From NCBI RefSeq assembly GCF_945957345.1, contig NZ_CAMFKW010000012.1, positions 1 to 64,000 on the forward strand: 64,000 bases of DNA. The letters run 5' to 3'. Shown here in pieces: positions 28,308 to 38,904 of the stretch. Made by a program: the position numbers and the translations under genes. Each line of letters begins with the position of its first letter. The stretch's first letter is position 1. Under the pieces are notes generated by a model. That model was not told the origin of the DNA. It worked only from the letters and a program-made list of their open reading frames with translations, and searched no databases. Source of the stretch: an uncultured Allobosea sp. Lineage in GTDB: Bacteria; Pseudomonadota; Alphaproteobacteria; Rhizobiales; Beijerinckiaceae.

Positions 28308-29657
28308 ATGATGGCGAAGGAAGCCATGTTCGGTGAGAGCGAAGAGGGGGGCGGATTGATCCGGCTGGGCATGACCAGGCGCGGGCTGGCGATGGCGGCG
28401 GCGTTGCTCGCCGTGTCCGGTCTGGCCGCGGCGGTGTTCTATTATGTCAGCCAGCCGCGGACCTTGCGTCTCGCCGTCGGGCCGCTCGGCTCGGAGGATG
28501 CCCGCATGGCCGCGGCCTTCGTGCAGGGCCTCAACCGCGACAAGGCCTCTGTGCGCCTGCGCCTCGTCCTGACCGAAGGCTCGGAGGACAGCGCCAAGCG
28601 GATCGATGCCGGCCAGGCCGATCTCGCCATGCTGCGCGCCGATATCGCCATGCCCTCGACCGCCGACACGGTGCTGATCACGCGGCGGACCTATCCCTTC
28701 TTCATCACCACGGCCGAGACCGCGATCGGCCGGATTGCCGACCTGCGCGGCCGCAGGATTGGTGTGGGGCGTAACCCCGCCGGCAACATGATGCTGCTGA
28801 AGCGGGTGTTGGCGCAATACGAGGTCCGGCCCGAGGAGGTCACGATCATCGGCCTCAACCAGGACGAGATCGTGCCGGCGGCGAAGGACAAGCGGATCGA
28901 CGTCTTCTTCTCGATCAATGCGGTGGGCTCTCACACCAATAACGAAGGTTTGCGCCGCCTGCGCGAGGCCTGGGGCAACGACCCCGTCCTGATCCCTGTC
29001 CGCGAGGCCGATGCGCTGGCCGCGCATTATCGCGCCATCGAATCCGGCGAGATCGTGCGTGGCGCCCTTGGCGGCGATCCGCCCCGCCCGGCCGAGAGCC
29101 TGCCGACAATCTCGATCACCTCGCGCCTCGTCGCGGCGCAGAGCCTCGATGACAATCTCGTCGGCGAGCTCACCAAGGACATCCTCGGCCTGCGTCTGAC
29201 GCTGGCTTCTGAACTCCCGGCCGTGCAGGCACTGGAGACGCCCTCGACCGACAAGGACGCGCCTTTGCCGGTTCATTCCGGTGCTGCCGCCTATATCGAC
29301 GGCGAGCAGGAGAGCTTCTTCGATCGCTATGGCGACTGGTTCTATATTAGCGCCATGGCGCTCTCGGCCGTGGGCACAGGCGGCGCGGCGCTGCTCGGTC
29401 GAGAGAGCGCCAACCGGCGCCGACGGGCGATGTCGGGCCTCGACGAATTGCTGGAGCTGCTCAATGTCATCCGCTCCTGCGAGGACGAGGCGGAGTTGAT
29501 ACGGCTCGGCCGCGAGGCCGACCAGATCCTGACCCGCGTGCTCGCCGACTACGCCAAGGGCGACCTCGACGTGGCGGCGCTCGCCGCCTATCGCCTCGCC
29601 ATCGATCAGGTCGGCCGGGCCGTCGCCGAAAGGCAGCGGACGCTGGCGGAGGCTTGA
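28308..29657 (+). CDS. TAXI-family solute-binding protein with C-terminal membrane segment
   Basis: A 449-residue protein. A single N-terminal hydrophobic segment (MAAALLAVSGLAAAVFYYV) leads to a TAXI-type TRAP binding domain: LRLAVGPLGSEDARMAAAF, GRRIGVGRNPAGNMMLLKRVL and INAVGSHTN. Near residue 345 (WFYISAMALSAVGTGGAALLG) is a second membrane helix, followed by a 90-residue cytoplasmic, Leu-rich helical tail. No TRAP permease lies nearby. The anchored form with a cytoplasmic tail suggests a sensor or anchor role rather than a free binding protein, which is inference. Confidence 0.82.
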   Translation: MMAKEAMFGESEEGGGLIRLGMTRRGLAMAAALLAVSGLAAAVFYYVSQPRTLRLAVGPLGSEDARMAAAFVQGLNRDKASVRLRLVLTEGSEDSAKRIDAGQADLAMLRADIAMPSTADTVLITRRTYPFFITTAETAIGRIADLRGRRIGVGRNPAGNMMLLKRVLAQYEVRPEEVTIIGLNQDEIVPAAKDKRIDVFFSINAVGSHTNNEGLRRLREAWGNDPVLIPVREADALAAHYRAIESGEIVRGALGGDPPRPAESLPTISITSRLVAAQSLDDNLVGELTKDILGLRLTLASELPAVQALETPSTDKDAPLPVHSGAAAYIDGEQESFFDRYGDWFYISAMALSAVGTGGAALLGRESANRRRRAMSGLDELLELLNVIRSCEDEAELIRLGREADQILTRVLADYAKGDLDVAALAAYRLAIDQVGRAVAERQRTLAEA

Positions 29658-29717
29658 GCCCCGAAGCTCACCTTGCCGATTGAGCCGACGGCATCAGTTT
29701 CCGTGTGCCGGGCTTTC

Positions 29718-30563
29718 TCAATTACCATCTAGACGTTCGGGCTTGCCCAGCGTCTTGCGGTCGTCCGAGGCGACGCGGCGTTCAACTTTCTTGATGTCCT
29801 CCGCAGCCGGAAGGCTTTCGGGGCGAATGCCGCGATCAAGCAATGTGTTTCTGACAGCCTGATTGTTGGTCACATGCTCGGTGGAAATAGCTCGTTCGGT
29901 CTTCATGGCATGTGCTCGCGCATTGAAGATCGTGATCTCGGTCGCAAAGTCCTTGGCTTTCAGGATAATCGTCGGGGCGAAGTCCGCCAGCGGGCGCCCT
30001 TCGGGGACATTCCATCGCTCTTTCATCGCTTGCGTCGAATGACCGAACAGCGCCTGATCGCCCTTGCTGCGGATCAGGGCAAAATCCTGGTTGCCGCCGG
30101 TCTGTTCGTAGATCAGCCCTGAGAGCTCTTTCTCAGTGGCGGTGAGTTTGCGGCGAGCGTGGAGGCGTTCGACCTCCAGCATCCGCTGTTCGATCAATTC
30201 GGCGCGTCGGGTCTGGATCGCGAAATAGCTCTGCGCGAAGGCGATCTCGCGCTTCGACGGATCGCCGTTTTGGGCGACCAGGTAGCAAGCGAACCGCGTG
30301 AGCATGACATCGTCGATCTCGCGGCGGCTGCCTGAACCCAGCTCGACCATTTTGTTGACGTCAACAAAATGGTGATCGACGGTATGCCCTGCGACCTCAC
30401 AGGCAACCTTGGCTTTGGTCAGCACATTCAAAAAATTGCGCCACTCCGCGTAACCCAACAAGTGCTGGATATCGCGCGCCAGCCAGTAATCGGTACCCGT
30501 TTCCGTTCGCTGCGCGTGCCCCTCAAACGTTTCGGTAAGTTGGACGATAACCTCGGTCTTCAT
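29718..30563 (-). CDS. dinD: DNA-damage-inducible protein D (DinD)
   Basis: A 281-residue protein matching E. coli DinD: YWLARDIQHLLGYAEWRNF near residue 25, KMVELGSGSRREIDDVMLTRFACYLVAQNGD near 80 (quoted here as GSGSRREIDDVMLTRF), and EIAFAQSYFAIQTRR. The N-terminus resembles a Bro-N fold. DinD binds RecA filaments in E. coli. Base use is less GC-rich than in its neighbours, which suggests acquisition. I find no GAAC-N7-GAAC LexA box before it. Confidence 0.9.
   Translation of the reverse strand: MKTEVIVQLTETFEGHAQRTETGTDYWLARDIQHLLGYAEWRNFLNVLTKAKVACEVAGHTVDHHFVDVNKMVELGSGSRREIDDVMLTRFACYLVAQNGDPSKREIAFAQSYFAIQTRRAELIEQRMLEVERLHARRKLTATEKELSGLIYEQTGGNQDFALIRSKGDQALFGHSTQAMKERWNVPEGRPLADFAPTIILKAKDFATEITIFNARAHAMKTERAISTEHVTNNQAVRNTLLDRGIRPESLPAAEDIKKVERRVASDDRKTLGKPERLDGN
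30346..30373. repeat. 28-bp perfect palindrome inside dinD
   Basis: ACCATTTTGTTGAC (30346-30359) is followed without spacer by its exact reverse complement (30360-30373). It encodes the conserved stretch HHFVDVNKMVEL, so the symmetry may arise partly by chance from that peptide. It could nonetheless form a cruciform. Confidence 0.8.
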
Positions 30564-30775
30564 CCTGCATCCTAGCGATCGAATCGGGAATCTAAGCCTC
30601 GGAACGATATAGCATATCAGGCTTCTCTTCGTTGAGAGGCAGAAGCTCCGGTTGCCCAAACGCTTCGGAGCGTTTATGTGCAGCGCAACGAATTCCAGAT
30701 TCACGTGAAACAGGCTGCGCCGGCGGGGCATCGCTCCAGACCGGCTCGTGGCCTTGAAAACAAGGCCCAACCCGC

Positions 30776-32599
30776 ATGTCCATGCGCAACATCGCCATCA
30801 TCGCGCACGTCGACCATGGCAAGACGACCCTTGTCGACAAGCTCCTGCAGCAGTCCGGCGCCTTCCGCGAGAACCAGCGCGTCGCCGAGCGCGTGATGGA
30901 TTCGAACGATCTCGAGAAGGAGCGCGGCATCACCATCCTGGCCAAGGCGACCTCGGTCGTCTGGAAGGATACGCGCATCAACATCGTCGACACCCCCGGC
31001 CACGCCGATTTCGGCGGCGAGGTCGAGCGCATCCTGAACATGGTCGACTCGGCCATCGTGCTGGTCGACGCCGCCGAAGGCCCGATGCCGCAGACCAAGT
31101 TCGTGGTCTCGAAGGCCCTGAAACTCGGCCTGAAGCCGATCGTCGCGATCAACAAGGTCGACAAGCCCGACGCCCGCACCACCGAAGTCATTAACGAGGT
31201 CTTCGATCTCTTCGCCGCGCTCGACGCCACCGACGAGCAGCTCGACTTCCCGATCCTGTACGGCTCGGGCAAGCAGGGCTGGATGGCGGATTCCCCGGAA
31301 GGTCCGCAGGATCAGGGCCTGGCGCCGATGTACGACCTCATCCTCAAGCATGTCCCGGCCCCGGCGGTCGAGGACGGCCCGTTCCGCATGATCGGCACGC
31401 TGCTGGAGGCCAACCCCTATCTCGGCCGCATCATCACCGGCCGCGTCACCTCCGGCACGGCCAAGCCGAACCAGACGATCAAGGTGCTCTCGGGCGACGG
31501 CACGACCGTCGAGACCGGCCGCATCTCGAAGATCCTCGCCTTTCGCGGCATCGAGCGCCAGCCGATCGAGGAAGCGGTCGCGGGCGATATCGTCTCGATC
31601 GCGGGTCTCGTGAAGGGCACCGTCGCCGACACCTTCTGCGACCCCTCCGTCACCGAGCCGATCAAGGCCCAGCCGATCGACCCGCCGACCGTGTCGATGA
31701 CCTTCTCGGTCAACGATTCCCCGCTCGCCGGCACCGAAGGCGACAAGGTCACCACCCGCGTCATCCGTGACCGCCTGTTCAAGGAGGCCGAGGGCAATGT
31801 CGCGCTGAAGATCGAGGAAGCCTCCGACAAGGACAGCTACATCGTCTCCGGCCGCGGCGAACTCCAGCTCGCGATCCTGATCGAGACCATGCGCCGCGAG
31901 GGCTTCGAGCTCGGCGTCTCCCGTCCCCGCGTCGTGCTGAAGCGCGACGAGGCCGGCCAGCTCCTGGAGCCGATCGAGGAAGTCGTGATCGACGTCGACG
32001 AGGAGCATTCCGGCGTCGTCGTGCAGAAGATGGCCGAGCGCAAGGCCGACATGCTGGAGATGCGGCCGTCGGGCGGCAATCGCCTGCGCCTCGTCTTCCA
32101 TGCTCCGACCCGCGGCCTCATCGGCTATCAGGGCGAGCTGCTGACGGATACCCGCGGCACCGCGATCATGAATCGGCTGTTCCACGCCTATCTCCCCTAC
32201 AAGGGCGAGATCGCCGGCCGCCGCAACGGCGTGCTGATCGCGATGGAGACGGGCGAGGCCGTCGCCTACGCGCTGTGGAACCTCGAAGACCGCGGCCCGA
32301 TGATGATCGAGCCGGGCTGGAGGGTCTACCAGGGCATGATCGTCGGCGAGCACACCCGCGAGAACGATCTCGAGGTGAACGTGCTCAAGGGCAAGAAGCT
32401 CACCAACATCCGCACGACGTCGAAGGACGAGGCGGTGCGCCTGACGCCGCCGATCCGGATGACGCTGGAGCGTTCGCTGGCCTGGATCGACGATGACGAG
32501 CTCGTCGAGGTCACGCCGAAGTCGATCCGCCTGCGCAAGGGCATTTTGGACCCCAACGAGCGCAAGCGCTCGCAGAAGCAGAAGGCCGAAGTGGCCTGA
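30776..32599 (+). CDS. typA: Ribosome-associated GTPase TypA/BipA
   Basis: A 607-residue translational GTPase. G1 is [15 protein letters not shown] at residue 9, G2 region [10 protein letters not shown]3 [14 protein letters not shown] and G4 NKVDKPDAR. The C-terminal BipA domain carries [14 protein letters not shown] and [17 protein letters not shown]. BipA supports ribosome assembly and stress growth. An intrinsic terminator follows. Confidence 0.97.
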   Translation: MSMRNIAIIAHVDHGKTTLVDKLLQQSGAFRENQRVAERVMDSNDLEKERGITILAKATSVVWKDTRINIVDTPGHADFGGEVERILNMVDSAIVLVDAAEGPMPQTKFVVSKALKLGLKPIVAINKVDKPDARTTEVINEVFDLFAALDATDEQLDFPILYGSGKQGWMADSPEGPQDQGLAPMYDLILKHVPAPAVEDGPFRMIGTLLEANPYLGRIITGRVTSGTAKPNQTIKVLSGDGTTVETGRISKILAFRGIERQPIEEAVAGDIVSIAGLVKGTVADTFCDPSVTEPIKAQPIDPPTVSMTFSVNDSPLAGTEGDKVTTRVIRDRLFKEAEGNVALKIEEASDKDSYIVSGRGELQLAILIETMRREGFELGVSRPRVVLKRDEAGQLLEPIEEVVIDVDEEHSGVVVQKMAERKADMLEMRPSGGNRLRLVFHAPTRGLIGYQGELLTDTRGTAIMNRLFHAYLPYKGEIAGRRNGVLIAMETGEAVAYALWNLEDRGPMMIEPGWRVYQGMIVGEHTRENDLEVNVLKGKKLTNIRTTSKDEAVRLTPPIRMTLERSLAWIDDDELVEVTPKSIRLRKGILDPNERKRSQKQKAEVA

Positions 32600-32605
32600 G
32601 ACCAG

Positions 32606-32637
32606 ATGCCCGGGTGAGAGCCCGGGCATTTTCGTTT
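32606..32637 (+). terminator. Intrinsic terminator of typA
   Basis: ATGCCCGGG (32606-32614) and CCCGGGCAT (32621-32629) form a 9-bp stem with loop TGAGAG, followed by TTTTCGTTT. It stands seven bases after the typA stop. Confidence 0.88.
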
Positions 32638-32734
32638 CGAGGTCTGCGCCCAGCGCAGCCCGCGGATGACGCTTCGGCCGATTGTCCTTGCCCGCTCGCT
32701 CTGATCCTCTGCCAGCCTCTGGATCATCGTGTTG

Positions 32735-32783
32735 TCGCATCGGAGCTTTCCGAAAGTGGGGCCCACTTTTGGGTCCGATGCGA
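32735..32783. repeat. Intergenic palindrome before the aldo/keto reductase gene
   Basis: Outer arms TCGCATCGG (32735-32743) and CCGATGCGA (32775-32783) enclose inner arms AAAGTGGG (32753-32760) and CCCACTTT (32762-32769). The CGCATCGG...CCGATGCG form with an inner GTGGGCCCAC core resembles a dispersed palindrome family of Rhizobiales (from memory). It ends 19 bases before the ATG at 32803. Confidence 0.75.
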
Positions 32784-32802
32784 AAGGGGAAGGATCACCA
32801 CC

Positions 32803-33741
32803 ATGCAATTCCGCAATCTCGGCCGCTCAGGCCTACGCGTCTCGCTCGTCGGGCTCGGCTGCAACAATTTCGGCGGCCGCATCGATCTCGACGCGACGCG
32901 CAAGGTCGTCGATGCCGCGATCGAGCATGGCATCACCCTGTTCGACACCGCTGACATCTATGGCGAGCGCGGCGGCTCCGAGACGGCTTTGGGCGAGGTG
33001 CTGGGCGCGCGCCGCAAGCAGATCGTGCTCGCCAGCAAGTTCGGCATGGACATGGATGCCGAAGGCGTGAAGAAGGGCGGCTCGCGTCGCTACATCATGA
33101 GTGCCGTCGAGGATTCGCTGCGGCGCCTCAAGACCGACTGGCTCGACCTCTACCAGCTCCATCGGCCGGACCCGCTGACCCCGATCGAGGAGACCCTGCG
33201 CGCGATGGACGACCTCGTCCGCCAGGGCAAGGTCCGCTATATCGGCTGCTCGAACGTCGTCGCCTGGCAGGTCGCCGATGCCCAATGGACGGCGCGCGAT
33301 CTCGGCATTCCCGGCTTCGCCTCGGCCCAGGACGAATACAGCCTGCTGAAGCGCGGCGCCGAGAAGGACCTGATCCCGGCCATCGCCCATTACGGCATGG
33401 GGCTCCTGCCCTATTTCCCGCTCGCCAATGGCGCGCTCACCGGCAAGTACAAGCGCGGCGCGGCGATGCCGGAAGGCGCGCGTCTGACCAAGCTGCCGCA
33501 GCGCGCCGACGAAATCTTCAGCGAAGACAACTGGCGCCGCATCGAGGGGCTGACCGCCTTCGCCGAGCAGCGCGGCCATAGCCTGGTCGAACTCGCCTTC
33601 TCGTGGCTGGCAGCGCAGCCGGTCGTCTCCAGCGTCATCGCCGGCGCGACCAGGCCGGAGCAGGTCGCGGCCAACGTCAAGGCGGCCGACTGGGCGCTGA
33701 GCGCGGAAGATCTCGCCGAGATCGACAAGATCACCGCTTAA
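32803..33741 (+). CDS. Aldo/keto reductase
   Basis: A 312-residue NADPH-dependent oxidoreductase of the AKR superfamily (YajO/YghZ-like). Catalytic residues are visible: Asp and Tyr in FDTADIYGERGG, Lys in VLASKFGMD and His in LDLYQLHRPDPLTPI. The C-terminal cofactor segment is SSVIAGATRPEQVAANV. ATG 32803 begins the first strand MQFRNLGRSGLRVS. Physiological substrate unknown. It is convergent with the nitroreductase gene. Confidence 0.93.
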   Translation: MQFRNLGRSGLRVSLVGLGCNNFGGRIDLDATRKVVDAAIEHGITLFDTADIYGERGGSETALGEVLGARRKQIVLASKFGMDMDAEGVKKGGSRRYIMSAVEDSLRRLKTDWLDLYQLHRPDPLTPIEETLRAMDDLVRQGKVRYIGCSNVVAWQVADAQWTARDLGIPGFASAQDEYSLLKRGAEKDLIPAIAHYGMGLLPYFPLANGALTGKYKRGAAMPEGARLTKLPQRADEIFSEDNWRRIEGLTAFAEQRGHSLVELAFSWLAAQPVVSSVIAGATRPEQVAANVKAADWALSAEDLAEIDKITA

Positions 33742-33750
33742 TCGAGCGCC

Positions 33751-34416
33751 TCACAGGAAGGTCGCGATCTCCTCCAGCGGCTTCTTGCCGATGGCGGGGA
33801 CAGCGCAGCCCTCCCTGGGATAGCCGACGACGAGGAGGATCAGCGCCTTCTCGTTGTCGGGCCGGCCGCAGATCGCGTTGAGGAAATTCATCGGCGCCGG
33901 CGTATGCGTCAGCGTCGCGAGTCCGGCATCGTGCAGTGCCGCGATCAGGAAGCCGGTGGCGATCCCCACCGATTCCGGCACGTAATAGTGCTTGATCCGG
34001 TTGCCCTCGGCATCGATGCCCCAGCGCTGCGCGAAGATCGCGATCAGCCAGGGAGCGGTCTCCAGAAAGGGCTTGTTCTCGTCCGTGCCGAGATGGGCGA
34101 GCGCATCCAGCCATTCCTCGCCGGCACGTCCCGCGTAGAAGGCGCGCTCTTCCTCCTCCGCGCCCACGCGGATCAGCGCCTTGCGCTGGGGATCGGAGAT
34201 GCAGACGAAGCTCCAGGGCTGCTGGTTCGCGCCTGACGGAGCGGTACCGGCGACGCGCACGGCGGTCTCGATCAGCTCCCGCGGCACTGGCTTGTCCGAG
34301 AAGTCGCGCACGGTGCGGCGCTTGCGCATGTGGGCCAGGAAGGCGTCCGCTCGCCCCTGCATCTCCGCTTCCGGGACCCCTTCGAACACGAGGGGCATGG
34401 TGACATAGCGATTCAC
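33751..34416 (-). CDS. Nitroreductase family flavoprotein
   Basis: A 221-residue FMN enzyme of the nitroreductase family, close in form to the iodotyrosine-deiodinase-like group. The N-terminal FMN-phosphate Arg pair is in [15 protein letters not shown] near residue 34, followed by [19 protein letters not shown] 34416 is chosen because homologous proteins (from memory) start a few residues before PLVFEG; ATG 34398 is the alternative. It is divergent from polA. Substrate unknown. Confidence 0.88.
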   Translation of the reverse strand: MNRYVTMPLVFEGVPEAEMQGRADAFLAHMRKRRTVRDFSDKPVPRELIETAVRVAGTAPSGANQQPWSFVCISDPQRKALIRVGAEEEERAFYAGRAGEEWLDALAHLGTDENKPFLETAPWLIAIFAQRWGIDAEGNRIKHYYVPESVGIATGFLIAALHDAGLATLTHTPAPMNFLNAICGRPDNEKALILLVVGYPREGCAVPAIGKKPLEEIATFL

Positions 34417-34510
34417 GACGCTTCGCTCCTGACGCATTTTGGCCAGCTTGCTGCGAATCGCCGTCCGGATGCAATGGACCGGTTGCGTCGGCCCGCTTAT
34501 GGTCCGCGCC

Positions 34511-37500
34511 ATGAGCGAGACAGCCACGACCGCCCCCGCCCTGAAGCCCGGCGACCACCTCTTCCTGGTCGACGGCTCCAATTTCATTTTCCGGGCCTAT
34601 TTCCAGTCGATCAACCAGGACCGGAAATACAATGCCCGTTCGGACGGCTTGCCCTCCGGCGCCGTCCGGCTCTTCGCGACGAAGCTGTTCCAGTTCGTGC
34701 GCGAGGGCGTGCTCGGCGTCAGGCCGACCCATCTCGCCATCGTCTTCGACAAGTCGGAGAACTCGTTCCGAAAGGCGATCTACCCGGCCTACAAGGGCAA
34801 CCGCTCCGAGCCGCCGGCCGATCTCATTCCGCAATTCCCGCTGATGCGCGAGGTGGTGCGCGCCTTCGGCCTGATCCCGGTCGAGCAGGATGTCTACGAG
34901 GCCGACGACCTGATCGCGACCTATGCGAAACAGGCGCGCGAGGCCGGCGCCGACGTTCTGATCGTCTCCGCCGACAAGGACCTGATGCAGCTCGTGAAGC
35001 CGGGCGTCGCGATGTACGACCCCGCCTCCGGCGACCAGAAGAAGGGTGCCGGCTTCCGGGCCGAGCGCCGCATCGGCGAGCCCGAGGTCGTCGAGTATTT
35101 CGGCGTGATGCCGGACAAGGTCACCGACGTGCAGGCGCTGGCCGGCGATGCCACCGACAACGTGCCGGGCGCGCCCGGCATCGGTATCAAGACAGCGGCC
35201 CAGCTCATCGGCGAATATGGCGATCTCGAAACCTTGCTGGCGCGGGCGGGCGAGATCAAGCAGCCCAAGCGCAGGGAGACCCTGACCAATCCCGAGGTGA
35301 TCGAGAAGGTCCGCATCTCCCACAAGCTCGTCAGCCTCGTCGACGACGTGAAGGTCGAGACGCCTCTGGAAAACCTGACGCTGGAGCAGCCCGACCCGGC
35401 CAAGCTCATCGCCTTCCTCAAGGCGATGGAGTTCACCACCATCACCAAGCGCGTCGCCGAGGCCTATGAGGCGGATGTCGGCGCCGTCGATGCCAACCCT
35501 GACCTGGCGCCGGGCGGCGCACGCGCGGCCGAGCTCAAGGCGCTCTATGCCGGTGCCGATGCGATCGAAGACGCGGTTTCCGGCACGGCCCCGGTTGCGT
35601 CTCCTGCGCCGGCCGCTGCTGCCTCAGGCGCCACCGGCGGCGAAGATGGCTGGCTGAAGCCGGGCGATCTCGCTGCCTCCCGCAAGAACGAAGCCGTTGC
35701 CGGTAAGATCGACCGCACCGCCTATGAATGCGTCCGCACGCTCGCCGATCTCGAACGCTGGATCGGCTGGGCCTATGAGACCGGCCATGTCGCCCTCGAT
35801 ACCGAGACCAACTCGCTCGACGCGATGCAGGCGGATCTGATCGGCATATCGCTCGCGGTTGCGCCGGGTCGTGCCTGCTATATCCCGCTCCAGCACCGCG
35901 GCGGCGATGGCGGGCTGTTCGACGAGGGGCTGCTCGAAGGCCAGATTCCGCTGGCGCAGGCGGTGGCGGCGCTGAAGCCGCTGTTCGCCGATCAGGGCGT
36001 GCTCAAGATCGGCCAGAACCTGAAATACGACCTGCTCATCCTGGAGCGTCACGGCCTCACCGTGTCCCCGATCGAGGATACGATGCTGATCTCCTATGCG
36101 CTCGATGCCGGCAACAATACGCACGGCATGGACAAGCTCTCGGAACTGCATCTCGGCCACGAGACGATTCCTTATTCGCAGGTCGCCGGCACCGGCAAAT
36201 CGCAGGTCACCTTCGACAAGGTGCCGCTCGACCGGGCGACCGACTACGCCGCCGAGGATGCCGACGTCACGCTCCGGCTCTGGCTGGTGCTGAAGCCGCG
36301 CCTCGTCGCCGAGAAGAAGACATCGGTCTACGAGGTGCTGGAGCGGCCGATGGTCGAGGTTCTCGCCAGGATGGAGCGCCGCGGCATCGCCATCGACCGG
36401 CAGATCCTCTCGCGCCTCTCGGGTGATTTCGCGCAGGGGCTCGCCCGGCTGGAAGACGAGATCTACGAGCTTGCCGGCGAGAAATTCACGATCGGCAGCC
36501 CGAAGCAGCTCGGCGACATCCTGTTCGGCAAGATGGGACTGGCGGGCGCCAAGAAGACTGCGACGGGCCAATGGGCGACGGGCGCCGGTGTGCTGGAGGA
36601 ACTCGCCGAGCAGGGCCACGCGCTGCCCTCGAAAATCCTGGAATGGCGCCAGCTCGCCAAGCTGAAATCGACCTATACCGACTCGCTGCCGGGCTATGTG
36701 AATCCCGAGACCAACCGGGTCCACACCTCCTACGCGCTGGCGGCGACCACCACGGGCCGGCTCTCATCGTCGGAGCCCAACCTGCAGAACATTCCGATCC
36801 GCACCGAGGCCGGCCGGAAGATCCGCACCGCTTTCGTGCCCGAGAAGGGCTACAAGCTGGTCTCGGCCGATTACAGCCAGATCGAACTGCGCCTGCTCGC
36901 CCATATCGCCGAGATTCCGCAGCTCCGGCAGGCTTTTGCCGATGGTATCGACATCCACGCGATGACGGCCTCGGAAATGTTCAGCGTGCCGGTCGAGGGC
37001 ATGCCGAGCGAGGTGCGCCGCCGCGCCAAGGCGATCAATTTCGGCATCATCTACGGCATCTCCGCCTTCGGCCTCGCCAACCAGCTCGGCATCGGCCGGG
37101 AGGAGGCGAGCGCCTATATCCGCAAGTATTTCGAGCGCTTCCCCGGCATCCGCGACTACATGGACCAGACCAAGACCCATGTTCGCGCCCACGGTCAGGT
37201 CACGACGATCTTCGGCCGCGTCTGCCATTTCCCGGCGGTCGCCTCGAAGAACCCGTCCGAGCGCGCCTTCGTCGAACGTCAGGCGATCAATGCGCCGATC
37301 CAGGGCTCGGCCGCCGACATCATCCGCCGGGCGATGACCCGCATGGACGACGCGCTCGCCGCCAACCGCCTCAACGCCCGCATGCTCCTGCAGGTTCATG
37401 ACGAGCTCGTCTTCGAGGTGCCGGAGGAGGAGGTCGAGAAAACCCTGCCGATCATCGAGAAGATCATGGTCGAGGCGCCGCACCCGGCCGTGCAATTGCG

Positions 37501-37555
37501 CGTGCCGCTCGCGGTCGAAGCTCGCGCCGCCGGCAACTGGGACGAGGCGCACTGA
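34511..37555 (+). CDS. polA: DNA polymerase I
   Basis: A 1014-residue polymerase with all three activities. The 5' nuclease spans about 1-310 ([52 protein letters not shown]). The proofreading exonuclease spans about 400-600 with intact residues: [23 protein letters not shown] and [10 protein letters not shown]. The polymerase has motif [16 protein letters not shown], motif [15 protein letters not shown] and motif [15 protein letters not shown] 34511 is used as the family begins just before the LVDGSN strand. It is longer than the E. coli enzyme (928), mainly through a linker near residue 340-395. Confidence 0.97.
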   Translation: MSETATTAPALKPGDHLFLVDGSNFIFRAYFQSINQDRKYNARSDGLPSGAVRLFATKLFQFVREGVLGVRPTHLAIVFDKSENSFRKAIYPAYKGNRSEPPADLIPQFPLMREVVRAFGLIPVEQDVYEADDLIATYAKQAREAGADVLIVSADKDLMQLVKPGVAMYDPASGDQKKGAGFRAERRIGEPEVVEYFGVMPDKVTDVQALAGDATDNVPGAPGIGIKTAAQLIGEYGDLETLLARAGEIKQPKRRETLTNPEVIEKVRISHKLVSLVDDVKVETPLENLTLEQPDPAKLIAFLKAMEFTTITKRVAEAYEADVGAVDANPDLAPGGARAAELKALYAGADAIEDAVSGTAPVASPAPAAAASGATGGEDGWLKPGDLAASRKNEAVAGKIDRTAYECVRTLADLERWIGWAYETGHVALDTETNSLDAMQADLIGISLAVAPGRACYIPLQHRGGDGGLFDEGLLEGQIPLAQAVAALKPLFADQGVLKIGQNLKYDLLILERHGLTVSPIEDTMLISYALDAGNNTHGMDKLSELHLGHETIPYSQVAGTGKSQVTFDKVPLDRATDYAAEDADVTLRLWLVLKPRLVAEKKTSVYEVLERPMVEVLARMERRGIAIDRQILSRLSGDFAQGLARLEDEIYELAGEKFTIGSPKQLGDILFGKMGLAGAKKTATGQWATGAGVLEELAEQGHALPSKILEWRQLAKLKSTYTDSLPGYVNPETNRVHTSYALAATTTGRLSSSEPNLQNIPIRTEAGRKIRTAFVPEKGYKLVSADYSQIELRLLAHIAEIPQLRQAFADGIDIHAMTASEMFSVPVEGMPSEVRRRAKAINFGIIYGISAFGLANQLGIGREEASAYIRKYFERFPGIRDYMDQTKTHVRAHGQVTTIFGRVCHFPAVASKNPSERAFVERQAINAPIQGSAADIIRRAMTRMDDALAANRLNARMLLQVHDELVFEVPEEEVEKTLPIIEKIMVEAPHPAVQLRVPLAVEARAAGNWDEAH

Positions 37556-37569
37556 GCCGCTGACCAACC

Positions 37570-37595
37570 GGAACCCGGTCGATACTTCCGGCGTT
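37570..37595 (+). promoter_or_regulatory. EcfG promoter of the AI-2E transporter gene
   Basis: GGAAC (37570-37574), 17 bases, CGTT (37592-37595): an exact match to the EcfG consensus. It ends 50 bases before the next start codon and lies right after the polA stop, so the transporter gene has its own stress promoter. Confidence 0.8.
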
Positions 37596-37645
37596 GATCC
37601 CTCCGACGCGCCAGGGGGGCGCGGATAGCGCGTTGGAAGCATCCC

Positions 37646-38788
37646 ATGCTCAATTCGTCGGCCTGGAGGCCGTTTCCGCGCTACATGGCGGAGCCGGAAT
37701 CGGTGGAAGACAGCACGGAGGTCACGGCCTACGAGCATGACCTCATCGTCCGCTACGCCATCGTCGGCATTTTCGTCATCCTGGCGACGGCCTCGCTGGC
37801 CCTGACCAAGGTCATCGCCATGCCGGTCGTGGCGGGTGTCATCTTCGGCCTCGTGCTCGGCCCGCTCGTCGATGTGCTGGTACGCTACCGGGTGCCGCAG
37901 CATGCGGCTGCGGCGCTGGTCGTGCTATTCTTCATCGGCCTCCTGCTTGGCGCGATCGCGATCCTCGCCGTGCCGGTCGCCGGATGGAGCGACCAGGCCC
38001 CGGCCATGATGGCGGCGCTCCAGGGCAAGCTCGCCGGCGTCTTCGCCTTCATGGACGAATTCAAGCGCGGCATCGCCTCGATCACCGGCAAGGGCGCCGA
38101 GCTCAGCGTCTCCCAGGGCAATCCGCTCTTCGACATCGCGCTGACCTCCTCGGCAGCGGCCGGCGGCATGCTGATCTTCGTCGCGACGATCTATTTCTGG
38201 CTGGCGACCCGCCGTCATCTCAAGGCGCGGGTGCTCAGGCTCTGCCTCGGCCGGGGCGCACGCCGCTCGGCCGGCTCCTTCTTCGAGGAGATCGAAACCC
38301 GCGTTGCCCGCTATTTCGCGTTGGTGACCACGATCAATTTCGGCATGGGCGTCCTCACCATGGCGATCGCCTGGATCGCCGGCCTGCCCTTTCCGGTCTT
38401 CTGGGGCGCGCTCGCCTTCCTGCTCAACTATCTCGCCTTCATCGGCCCGATCTTCGTCGCGATCCTGCTTCTGGCCGGCGCCCTGCTCGATGCGCCCTCG
38501 ATCCTGGCGGCGCTCTGGCCAGCGGCGGCGTATTACGTGCTGCACCTGATCGAGGGCAACGCGGTCACGCCCGTCTTCGTCGGCAACCGGCTGACGATCT
38601 CGCCTTTCCTCGTCTTCATCGCCTTCATCTTCTGGCTCTGGCTCTGGGGGCCGGTCGGCGCCGTGCTCTCGACGCCGATCGTCATCGTCGCCATGGTGGC
38701 GCAGGAGGAATTCGCGCGCTATCGCCGCGAGAAGGCCAAGGCTGAGGCCGAGGAGGTGGAAACGGGCGGCGAAGCCAAGGCTGCCTGA
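37646..38788 (+). CDS. AI-2E family transporter (PerM-like)
   Basis: A 380-residue inner-membrane protein with about eight hydrophobic segments in the usual 3+5 arrangement. The family marks are GVIFGLVLGPLVDVLVRY near residue 70, FWGALAFLLNYLAFIGPIF near 250 and HLIEGNAVTPVFVGNRLTISPF near 300. The family has been linked to autoinducer-2 or ion efflux; the substrate here is open. A charged tail ends the protein. The exact EcfG promoter upstream makes it a likely general-stress gene. Confidence 0.9.
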   Translation: MLNSSAWRPFPRYMAEPESVEDSTEVTAYEHDLIVRYAIVGIFVILATASLALTKVIAMPVVAGVIFGLVLGPLVDVLVRYRVPQHAAAALVVLFFIGLLLGAIAILAVPVAGWSDQAPAMMAALQGKLAGVFAFMDEFKRGIASITGKGAELSVSQGNPLFDIALTSSAAAGGMLIFVATIYFWLATRRHLKARVLRLCLGRGARRSAGSFFEEIETRVARYFALVTTINFGMGVLTMAIAWIAGLPFPVFWGALAFLLNYLAFIGPIFVAILLLAGALLDAPSILAALWPAAAYYVLHLIEGNAVTPVFVGNRLTISPFLVFIAFIFWLWLWGPVGAVLSTPIVIVAMVAQEEFARYRREKAKAEAEEVETGGEAKAA

Positions 38789-38797
38789 TCGTCTCCC

Positions 38798-38822
38798 GGA
38801 ACAGAACCACGGGGCATGCGTT
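38798..38822 (+). promoter_or_regulatory. EcfG promoter of the DUF883/holin-family pair
   Basis: GGAAC (38798-38802), 16 bases, CGTT (38819-38822), an exact match. It lies 9 bases after the AI-2E transporter stop and 82 bases before the DUF883-like start. Confidence 0.85.
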
Positions 38823-38904
38823 GCCCGTTTAAGTGGTGGCCCTTGCGGTCGCCGCGCCTCCTCGCCACCATCCGAATTCCAATCAGCGACAGGACGATAC
38901 TGCC

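Noticed and set aside
30601-30633. GGAAC followed by CGTT before typA
   Set aside because: The spacer is 24 bases, too long for an EcfG promoter.
30564-30775. LexA box before dinD
   Set aside because: No GAAC-N7-GAAC or GTTC-N7-GTTC pattern was found, despite the name of the gene.
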